Assembly: GCA_035943095.1 (NCBI GenBank)
Contig: DASZCN010000106.1
Span: 1 to 17,466, forward strand
DNA from: AG41 sp035943095
Lineage (GTDB): Bacteria; Gemmatimonadota; Gemmatimonadetes; Gemmatimonadales; GWC2-71-9
Direction of reading: 5' to 3'
Length of the DNA stretch: 17,466 bases
Part shown: in pieces, positions 1-6,224 of the stretch
How positions within the stretch are numbered: the first letter of the stretch is position 1
How the letters are laid out: every line of letters begins with the position of its first letter
Notes under the pieces: model-generated
What the model saw: the letters and a program-made list of their open reading frames with translations, nothing else
The model's database searches: none
What the model was told of the DNA's origin: nothing
Program-made: the position numbers and the translations under genes

Positions 1-1197
1 CAGCTCGAACCGCCGGCCGAACCCACCACCGAGGTACGTCGTGTGGACCTTCACCTTCTCGGGCGGCACGCCGCCTATCCCTGCGCCCAGGCCTTGCGCC
101 CCCGTCTGGAACTGCGTGGGCGCCCAGATATCGACGCCATCTGATCGGACGTGTGCCGTGCAGTTCATCGGCTCCATGGTCGCGTGCGCCAGGAACGGCA
201 GCTCGTACACGGCATCGAGCTTCGAGGCCGCGCCCGGGAGCGCGCCCTGTGCGTCGCCATCGTGGCGCGCGACCGCGCCCGCTTGCTCGGCATTCTTCGC
301 GAACAGCTCGCTGATGGAGGCGCTCGAGACGGTCGCGGTGGGGCCCTCGTCCCACGTGATCTCCAGCGCGTCCCGCCCCTTCTTGGCCGGCCAATAGCCG
401 TCACCCACGACGGCGACGCCGGTCGAGACCTGTACGACCTGACGCACGCCCGGCACCGCCTTCGCTTTCGCGGCGTCGAAACTCTTCACCTTTCCCCCGA
501 ACACCGGGCTCCGCGCGATCACGCCGACCAGGAGGCCCGGCGCCTTCACGTCGATGCCGAATCCGGCGGCGCCGTCCACCTTGGGCGGTGTATCGAGCCT
601 CGAGACGCGGGTGCCCAGGATCTTCCAGTCCTTGGGCTCCTTGAGCGGGACGTCCTGGGGCAGTGGGACCGTGGCGGCTTTCGCGATGAGCTTCCCATAC
701 GTGAGCTGCCGCTTGCTCGACGTGTGGATCACGGCGCCCTTTTCCGCGCGACACGCCGATTTGTCGACGCCCCATGTCTGGGCGGCGGCGGTGACGAGCA
801 TCTCGCGGGCCGCGGCGCCCGCCTTGCGGAGTGGCGTGTAGGCGCCACGAACACTCGTGCTGCCGCCCGTGGCCTGCATCCCGAACAGCGGATTGATGTA
901 CGCCTTGTCCGCCGGGGCGGACTCGATCTTGATCTTCGACCAGTCGGCCTCGAGCTCCTCGGCGAGGAGCATCGGCAACGACGTGGTCACGCCCTGGCCC
1001 ATCTCCGATCGATCCACGATCACGAGTACGCTCTCGTCGGGATTGATGCGCAGCCAGGCATTGGGCGCGAACGCTGCCGGGTACGCGATGCCACGGCGAT
1101 CGCGTGTGGGAAGGTGAAATCCGATGACCAGGCCGGCGCCGGCGACCGTCGCCGTCTGCAGGAACTCGCGCCGCGAAACCTCGGTGTGAGCGGCCAC
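1..1197 (-). CDS. Molybdopterin-binding subunit of an exported xanthine/aldehyde dehydrogenase-type hydroxylase (IorB-like), 3' end missing
   Basis: Large subunit of a molybdenum hydroxylase, which would oxidise an aldehyde or N-heteroaromatic substrate at a Mo-pterin centre and pass electrons to the partner [2Fe-2S] subunit. I translated the minus strand from GTG at 1197 and found no stop codon down to base 1, giving 399 residues; IorB-type proteins are usually about 700-780 aa, so roughly half is outside the window. Residues 8-13 (SRREFL) followed by a hydrophobic stretch (VAGAGLVIGF) form a twin-arginine signal, so export to the periplasm is expected. MGQGVTTSLPMLLAEEL is typical of the family, and LGGGFGRR (389-396), a conserved molybdopterin-domain motif, lies just before the cut. 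The GTG start has GGGAG 8 bases upstream, and only one base separates it from the stop of the small-subunit gene. The substrate cannot be read from sequence. Confidence 0.9.
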   Translation of the reverse strand, partial: MAAHTEVSRREFLQTATVAGAGLVIGFHLPTRDRRGIAYPAAFAPNAWLRINPDESVLVIVDRSEMGQGVTTSLPMLLAEELEADWSKIKIESAPADKAYINPLFGMQATGGSTSVRGAYTPLRKAGAAAREMLVTAAAQTWGVDKSACRAEKGAVIHTSSKRQLTYGKLIAKAATVPLPQDVPLKEPKDWKILGTRVSRLDTPPKVDGAAGFGIDVKAPGLLVGVIARSPVFGGKVKSFDAAKAKAVPGVRQVVQVSTGVAVVGDGYWPAKKGRDALEITWDEGPTATVSSASISELFAKNAEQAGAVARHDGDAQGALPGAASKLDAVYELPFLAHATMEPMNCTAHVRSDGVDIWAPTQFQTGAQGLGAGIGGVPPEKVKVHTTYLGGGFGRRFEL

Positions 1198-1198
1198 G

Positions 1199-1666
1199 TT
1201 ACGCTCCCGCCGCGCGATGGATGGCGGCCCGGATGCGCTGGTACGTGCCACAGCGGCAGATGTTCGTCATGGTGGCATCGATGTCTTGGTCGGTGGGATG
1301 CGGATTCTTCGCGAGCAGTGCCGCGGCCGCCATGATCTGGCCTGACTGACAATACCCGCACTGCGGTACGTCTTCCTCGATCCACGCGCGCTGCACGGCG
1401 TGCGAGCGGTTTTTCGAAAGGCCTTCGATGGTGGTCACCTTCTTCCCGGCCACGGCCGCGACCGGCAGCACGCAGGTGCGCGTGGCCACGCCGTCCAGGT
1501 GCACGGTGCACGCACCGCACATGGCGATGCCGCAGCCGAACTTGGTGCCGGTGAGGCCGAGCGTGTCCCGCAGCACCCAGAGCAGGGGCGTGTCGGGCGT
1601 GACGTTCACGGTCTCGCGCTTGCCGTTGACGGTGAAGCTGATGGGGGCGGGGGGGGCCGGGGGCAT
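1199..1666 (-). CDS. [2Fe-2S] small subunit of molybdenum hydroxylase (IorA-like)
   Basis: Electron-transfer subunit of the same hydroxylase, 155 aa, a normal length for the family. The N-terminal ferredoxin-like cluster is bound by C45, C50, C53 and C65 (in CGIAMCGAC and TRTC). The C-terminal helical domain binds the second cluster through C103, C106, C137 and C139 (QCGYCQSGQ and ICRCGTYQRIR). All eight ligands are present. I chose ATG at 1666 because AGGAG lies 10 bases upstream and residue 1 sits just before the usual fold; an in-frame start at 1780 would add a basic tail not typical of the family. It has no signal peptide, so it probably reaches the periplasm bound to the Tat-signal large subunit, as known for related enzymes. 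First gene of the two-gene unit, transcribed away from the permease gene. Confidence 0.93.
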   Translation of the reverse strand: MPPAPPAPISFTVNGKRETVNVTPDTPLLWVLRDTLGLTGTKFGCGIAMCGACTVHLDGVATRTCVLPVAAVAGKKVTTIEGLSKNRSHAVQRAWIEEDVPQCGYCQSGQIMAAAALLAKNPHPTDQDIDATMTNICRCGTYQRIRAAIHRAAGA

Positions 1667-1673
1667 GAACGAG

Positions 1674-1690
1674 CATCTCCTAGGAAGATG
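1674..1690 (-). promoter_or_regulatory. Ribosome binding site of the small-subunit gene inside an imperfect palindrome
   Basis: On the minus strand AGGAG (1677-1681) lies 10 bases before ATG at 1666. It is embedded in a near-palindrome centred on CCTAGG (CATCT-CCTAGG-AAGATG on the plus strand, one base short of symmetric). The palindrome could pair the binding site in RNA or be a small operator. The 104-bp divergent spacer (1667-1770) must hold the promoters of both flanking units. I see no convincing -35/-10 pair in it. Confidence 0.4.
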
Positions 1691-1770
1691 AAAAAACGTG
1701 CATCGGAGGACAGCCGGAGGGAAGGGGGCGACGCTATCCGAACAACCCCGGCCCCGGCATCTTCTGCGGC

Positions 1771-3102
1771 GTGAGCGCATCGGTCACGGGCGTCACCTAC
1801 GCCCGCCGGCTCGGCCTGTTCTCCGCCACGATGGCCGTCATCGGCGGCATCATCGGCGGCGGCATCTTCCTCACGCCGTCGACGGTCGCGGCCCGCGTGG
1901 GATCCGCGTCGTTCATCGTGATCGCGTGGGTGGTCGGGGGACTGGTCGCGTTGGTCGGCGCATTCTGCTACGCCGAGCTGGGCGCTCGACGGCCCAGGGC
2001 GGGGGGCGGGTACGTGTACCTGCGGGAGGCGTGGGGCCCGCTCCCCGCCTTCCTCTATGGATGGGCACTGCTCCTGGTGATTGCCACGGGAGCGATCGCC
2101 GCGGTGGCGGTGACCTTCGCAAGCTACGCCCTCGCGCTCGCGGGACTTTCTCCCCGCCTCACGTCTCCCGTGGCGGTGGGCGCGATCCTCTTCCTAACCG
2201 GGTTGAACTACCTCGGCGTGAAACCCGCGGCGGTGACGCAGAACATCTTCACCTTGCTGAAGCTTGCCGCACTGGCGGCGCTCATCGTTGTCGGCTTGTC
2301 TTTTTCCACCTCTACCGTCCTCTACCGACCTCTACCGTCTTCTACCACCCCGGTGGGGCTTTGGGGTGGGGTGGTGAGTCTCGGTGCCGCTCTCGTCCCC
2401 GTACTCTTCACCTACGGCGGCTGGCAGCAGACGAACTTCATCGCAGAAGAAATCGTGGACCCGGAGCGGAACCTGCCCCGCGCGCTCGTGCTTGGCGTGG
2501 TGGTCGTGGTGGCGGTCTATCTGCTGGCCAACGTGGCGTATCTCCGGGTTCTTGGGCCCGCGGGCCTGGCCACGAGCTCGGCACCCGCCGCGGGCGTGAT
2601 GCGGGCCGCGCTCGGACCCGTGGGGAGCACGATCATCGCCGCGGGCATCGCAGTCTCCACCTTCGGGTTCCTGAATCTCGTGATCCTCGTGACGCCGCGC
2701 GTGTTTCAGGCGATGGCGGCGGACGGCGTGTTCTTCCCCGCGCTCGCTCGCCTACATCCTCGGTACCGGACCCCAACCGCGGCCCTCCTGCTCCAGTCGC
2801 TCTGGGCAATCGTGCTGACGCTTTCCGGGACGTTCGGACAGCTCGTGAGCTATGTCGCATTCGGGGATTGGATCTTCTTCGGCCTCACGGTGGCGGGCCT
2901 GTTCGTCTACCGTCGTCGTGACCGACCCGCGACGTCCGGGTTTCGTGTGCCCGGCTATCCCTGGACGCCCGCGCTGTTCGTGATCGCGGCGGCGTACGTG
3001 GTCGTCAGCTCCGTGGTTGCGAGTCCAGCACACGCGGCGGTGGGCGCGGCCCTTATCGCGGTTGGCGTGCCAATCCACATGTCGCTGCGCCGCAACACCT
3101 AA
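1771..3102 (+). CDS. APC superfamily amino acid permease
   Basis: Inner-membrane amino acid transporter of 443 aa with about 12 hydrophobic segments, the normal size and layout for the APC family. The first segment carries the family hallmark IGGIIGGGIFLTPS, the substrate-binding unwound-helix region, and FTYGGWQQTNFIAEE is the conserved stretch of the second half. GTG at 1771 is chosen because the first ATG downstream would cut into transmembrane segment 1; no Shine-Dalgarno is visible before it. The loop at about residues 178-195 (STVLYRPLPSSTTP) is encoded by a 10-bp tandem repeat with no apparent functional sequence. Substrate not identifiable. It diverges from the molybdenum hydroxylase genes and is followed by 152 bp before the TonB receptor gene, so it is probably its own transcription unit. 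Confidence 0.9.
   Translation: MSASVTGVTYARRLGLFSATMAVIGGIIGGGIFLTPSTVAARVGSASFIVIAWVVGGLVALVGAFCYAELGARRPRAGGGYVYLREAWGPLPAFLYGWALLLVIATGAIAAVAVTFASYALALAGLSPRLTSPVAVGAILFLTGLNYLGVKPAAVTQNIFTLLKLAALAALIVVGLSFSTSTVLYRPLPSSTTPVGLWGGVVSLGAALVPVLFTYGGWQQTNFIAEEIVDPERNLPRALVLGVVVVVAVYLLANVAYLRVLGPAGLATSSAPAAGVMRAALGPVGSTIIAAGIAVSTFGFLNLVILVTPRVFQAMAADGVFFPALARLHPRYRTPTAALLLQSLWAIVLTLSGTFGQLVSYVAFGDWIFFGLTVAGLFVYRRRDRPATSGFRVPGYPWTPALFVIAAAYVVVSSVVASPAHAAVGAALIAVGVPIHMSLRRNT
2309..2348 (+). repeat. Four-copy 10-bp tandem repeat, unit CCTCTACCGT
   Basis: Units at 2309, 2319, 2329 and 2339 read CCTCTACCGT, CCTCTACCGA, CCTCTACCGT and CTTCTACCAC. It lies in frame inside a permease loop; because 10 is not a multiple of 3, each copy encodes different residues. 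A G/T-rich stretch directly downstream (2351-2376) can pair back with the last copy (ACCACCCC with GGGGTGGT at 2368-2375), suggesting a degenerate opposite arm. The unit shares CCTC-Y-ACC with the arrays in the trehalase gene. Confidence 0.85.
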
Positions 3103-3133
3103 GGCGATGTCTCGCGTGTCGGGACGAGACTCC

Positions 3134-3164
3134 TTGACGAGTGCGGAAAGGGCGGTCATTGTAG
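3134..3164 (+). promoter_or_regulatory. Possible promoter for the TonB receptor gene
   Basis: TTGACG (3134-3139) is a good -35 match. At 17-19 bases' spacing lies only a weak -10 (CATTGT at 3157 or TTGTAG at 3159). The 3103-3254 spacer otherwise holds no repeat or terminator I can recognise. A tentative call based on consensus matching alone. Confidence 0.25.
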
Positions 3165-3241
3165 GCCCGCGACAGATGACCATCTCTTTCGTGATATCGG
3201 CAGTTCCTACCAGTTGTGGGCCGTGGCATCTCTCACTCCAC

Positions 3242-3248
3242 GGAGGGG
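3242..3248 (+). promoter_or_regulatory. Strong Shine-Dalgarno site fixing the TonB receptor start
   Basis: GGAGGGG lies 6 bases before ATG at 3255. This is the clearest ribosome binding site in the window. It decides against an in-frame ATG at 3216, which would put 13 extra residues before the signal peptide. Confidence 0.8.
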
Positions 3249-3254
3249 ATTCGT

Positions 3255-6104
3255 ATGCTCAGTAACAGTCATTGGCGCGGTCTGGCGGTCGCGGTGGGCT
3301 TCTGGCTCGTGCTCCCGGGCGGGCGCGCGTTGGCACAGGGCGGATCGATCGGTGGCAAGGTGACCGACGAGCAAGGTGCTGGAGTCGCGGGCGCCCAAGT
3401 GACGGTCGAGCAAACGGGAAAGGGCGCGGTCACGGGTGCGAACGGCGCGTACATGATCGAAGCCGTCCCCGCGGGCTCACACGTCGTGCGGGTCCGCATC
3501 ATCGGTTATCGCAGCCAGACCAAGACGGTCAGCGTGTCGGCTGGGAGGCAGACCACTGAAGACTTCAGCTTGGCGGCCGATCCGCTGAAGCTCGAGGCCG
3601 TGGTCGTGACCGGTACCGAAACCCCACGGACCAAGCTCGAGACGAGCAACGCGACCACCGTCTTGAGCGCTGCGGATCTGGTCCAGGCCGCGCCACGCAG
3701 CACGAGCGAAGCGCTGCGGTTGGTTCCGGGCTTTACTCGTGTCGAGAGCTCGGGTGGTGAAGTGAACGAGAATTACACGATGCGGGGAATTCTCGGTGTC
3801 GAGTATGTCATGTTCCTGGAGGATGGGCTGCCGGTGTTCCCCACGATGCACACCTTCTTCATGAACGCCGACAACCTGTTCCGGATCGATGAGAACATCG
3901 ACCGGATGGAGATCGTTCGTGGTGCGGGCTCTGCGCTGTTCGGGTCGAACACGCCAGGAGCAATTGTCAATCTCATCAACAAGACAGGTGGCCCCGAGGT
4001 CCAGGGCAGTCTCAAGGCCTACGGTGGGACGGGCGCGATGGCGCGGACCGACTTCAACGTGAACGGCCCGCTCACGCCGGACTGGAATTTCAACATCGGC
4101 GGTTTTTATCGGTATAACCGCGGTGTCCGCGATCCCGGTTTCCCGGGCACGCAGGGTGGACAGTTCAAGGCGAGCCTCACGCGCAATTTCAACAACGGCT
4201 ACTTCCGGACCTCCCTCAAGATCATCGACGACCGTAATCAATTCATCTTGGACCTGCCTTTCAACGGGGGCAACAGCCCCCAATACGTCCCGGGGTTCTC
4301 CAACTACGGGTCGATGAATACGAACGAGGGCAACAACATCAGTGTCCCGACGCCGGACGGCCAAATGAATCTTCCCTTGGACAATGGTCTCCAGACCAAG
4401 GCCTACTGGCTGACGGCCGCCGCCGGGTTCAACCTCGCGCACGGGTGGAATATCGAGAACAGCGCGCAGCTCATGTCGGACCACCAGGAATGGAACGCCC
4501 TCGTTCCGGGCGACGTCATGCCGGCCGATACCGCTGTGAGGAAATATCTCACTCAATACTGGGGCAACTATTACCAAGGCGTGCTGCAGGGCCGCGGGAC
4601 GATCCCGGCCAACGCGCAGGGCATCGCGATCCACGTGCAGCCCGGGTACACGTATGGGCTGACGTACCCGAACGTGACGGATGTAAGCGGGAACCCGACG
4701 GCTTTCAATAACTCAAACGGCCTCTTGGCGCCGGGCCAGGACATCCACGTGGTGAAGCCGATCTCGGCATTTCAGGATCAGCTCACGTTCAAGAAAGCGC
4801 TCGAGGGTGGGCATAATGTCTCGCTGGGCATCTACTTTGCGAACTACCAGCAGAACAACCAGTGGCGCTTCACGGACATCCTTACGGACGTCCAGGACAA
4901 CCCGCATTTCGTCGACATGAAGATCAACAATGCCAACGTGGTCTATACCTACACCGTCGGCGGTGTACCCGAATCGACGGTGGTCAATTTGGCGAATTTC
5001 GGCGCCACGAAGAACGGCTTCCGTAGGTTCCAGTCAGGTCCATTCGTCAACGCAGAAGGTCAGACGACGGTGTTCTCCACTGTCCTGGGTGGATCGTTCC
5101 GGCTCAGCGATCGTCTGCGTGCCGACCTGGGTGTGCGATACGAGAATGATGACTACGTCGAGACGTCGCAGAACTCGAACACCGTAGCAGTCAATGGGGA
5201 CAGCCTCAATTCCTTGAACCTGGTGAACCAGGACGTTTGGGGGGCCCCGTCGTCGTTCCGCCATTTCCGCAAGAACATCGGCGACTGGGCGGCGTCCGCC
5301 GGGCTGAACTACTCCCTGACGGACCAGACCTCGCTATACGCCTTGGGGAGCCGGGCGTACAAGATGCCGGCGCTCGACGAGTTCATCTTCCCTAGCGCAC
5401 AGCAGGCCGTATCCCTCTTTACGTCGAGGCGCGTCTTGACCGCCGAAGTCGGCGTCAAGCACGCTGCCCGCAATTTCGGCATCACGCTAGACGGGTTCTA
5501 CACCGTCTTGAAGAATATCGTGAGCCAGGGGTTTGTCACCGACCCAATCACACTGCAGTCGATTTGGACGATCCAGGCCAATCCGTCGCTGGGTTCCTAC
5601 GGCCTTGAGTTGGAAGCCTCAGGGCATCTTCCCAATAGCGGCTTCGGGGCCGTGACGAACTGGACCGTGCTCCGGGCGGTGTACTCGAGCTGCCCCGACA
5701 CGACGGGGACGCCTGGGACCTTCAACCCGTGTCCGAAAGGTGCCGACGTCGGAACGCTGCTGTCGGGCATTCCGCCTGTCGTCGGGAACCTCGCCGTGAC
5801 CTACGGGGCGAGGTCGGGAGTGGGCTTCGACGCCGATTGGCACTTTGTGGACCGTCGGTGCACGTCGACCCTCGGTTGTACGACGCTCCTCCCCACCTAC
5901 AGCTACCTCAACCTGGGAGCGCAGTACCTCTTTCCGGCGAGCGGGATCACCATTCGGGCCGACCTGCTGAACGTGTATCAGTCGATCGGGCTTGAAGAAG
6001 GCAACCCCCGTTTGAGCTTGGTGGGCGGGTCTACCGGCGCCGACTTCCTCGCGCGTCCGATCCTGCCGCGGGCGCTGCTGGTGTCGATGGGGTACAAGTT
6101 CTAG
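3255..6104 (+). CDS. TonB-dependent outer membrane receptor with N-terminal carboxypeptidase-regulatory-like domain
   Basis: Outer membrane gated channel, 949 aa, that would import a ligand using TonB energy. In order: a signal peptide (hydrophobic LAVAVGFWLVLP, likely cut after ALA near residue 27); a CarboxypepD_reg-like beta-sandwich at about 28-110 (GGKVTDEQGAGVAGAQVTV, IIGYR); VVVTGT at 116-121; the plug domain to about 243, ending in MEIVRGAGSALFGSNTPGAI (from 218); then a 22-strand-type barrel ending in ...VSMGYKF with the C-terminal aromatic residue usual for Bam-inserted barrels. Two cysteine pairs near the end (CPDTTGTPGTFNPC, RRCTSTLGC) could form disulfides in loops. There is no adjacent SusD partner gene. 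It sits directly before a saccharide operon, so sugar uptake is plausible, but siderophore or other ligands are not excluded. By eye the gene is less GC-rich than its neighbours. Confidence 0.93.
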   Translation: MLSNSHWRGLAVAVGFWLVLPGGRALAQGGSIGGKVTDEQGAGVAGAQVTVEQTGKGAVTGANGAYMIEAVPAGSHVVRVRIIGYRSQTKTVSVSAGRQTTEDFSLAADPLKLEAVVVTGTETPRTKLETSNATTVLSAADLVQAAPRSTSEALRLVPGFTRVESSGGEVNENYTMRGILGVEYVMFLEDGLPVFPTMHTFFMNADNLFRIDENIDRMEIVRGAGSALFGSNTPGAIVNLINKTGGPEVQGSLKAYGGTGAMARTDFNVNGPLTPDWNFNIGGFYRYNRGVRDPGFPGTQGGQFKASLTRNFNNGYFRTSLKIIDDRNQFILDLPFNGGNSPQYVPGFSNYGSMNTNEGNNISVPTPDGQMNLPLDNGLQTKAYWLTAAAGFNLAHGWNIENSAQLMSDHQEWNALVPGDVMPADTAVRKYLTQYWGNYYQGVLQGRGTIPANAQGIAIHVQPGYTYGLTYPNVTDVSGNPTAFNNSNGLLAPGQDIHVVKPISAFQDQLTFKKALEGGHNVSLGIYFANYQQNNQWRFTDILTDVQDNPHFVDMKINNANVVYTYTVGGVPESTVVNLANFGATKNGFRRFQSGPFVNAEGQTTVFSTVLGGSFRLSDRLRADLGVRYENDDYVETSQNSNTVAVNGDSLNSLNLVNQDVWGAPSSFRHFRKNIGDWAASAGLNYSLTDQTSLYALGSRAYKMPALDEFIFPSAQQAVSLFTSRRVLTAEVGVKHAARNFGITLDGFYTVLKNIVSQGFVTDPITLQSIWTIQANPSLGSYGLELEASGHLPNSGFGAVTNWTVLRAVYSSCPDTTGTPGTFNPCPKGADVGTLLSGIPPVVGNLAVTYGARSGVGFDADWHFVDRRCTSTLGCTTLLPTYSYLNLGAQYLFPASGITIRADLLNVYQSIGLEEGNPRLSLVGGSTGADFLARPILPRALLVSMGYKF

Positions 6105-6109
6105 TCGGG

Positions 6110-6130
6110 CGCCGCGGCTTTATCGCGGCG
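6110..6130 (+). repeat. Small hairpin directly after the TonB receptor stop codon
   Basis: CGCCGCG (6110-6116) and CGCGGCG (6124-6130) are exact inverted repeats around the 7-base loop GCTTTAT. No T-run follows. It may act with the larger hairpin downstream to end or stabilise the receptor transcript. Confidence 0.5.
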
Positions 6131-6139
6131 TGAAATACG

Positions 6140-6186
6140 GGCGAGCCAGCCTCCGGAGATGCAGTGCTCCGGGTGGCTGGCTCGCC
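6140..6186 (+). terminator. Strong hairpin, probable terminator between receptor gene and operon
   Basis: GGCGAGCCAGCC (6140-6151) is exactly complementary to GGCTGGCTCGCC (6175-6186). Inside it CCGGA (6153-6157) pairs with TCCGG, leaving a loop of about 10 bases. It is followed only by GCCTTTC, a poor T-tract, so termination could be partial or the hairpin may instead protect the 3' end. It separates the receptor transcript from the GH65 operon. Confidence 0.65.
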
Positions 6187-6224
6187 GCCTTTCAGAAATC
6201 GCTCGCCGTCGCCACTGTTATCGC

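Noticed and set aside
151..1335. 394-codon open frame on the plus strand
   Set aside because: It is antisense to the molybdenum hydroxylase genes, has an arginine- and histidine-rich composition and matches no family; the minus strand gives clear conserved motifs.
1643..1663. G-rich stretch near the small-subunit start as a third phase-variable tract
   Set aside because: It is interrupted by C residues (G5-C-G8-CC-G5) and simply encodes the proline/alanine-rich N-terminus on the minus strand.
3477..4634. 385-codon open frame on the minus strand
   Set aside because: Antisense to the TonB receptor plug and barrel; no recognisable domain.
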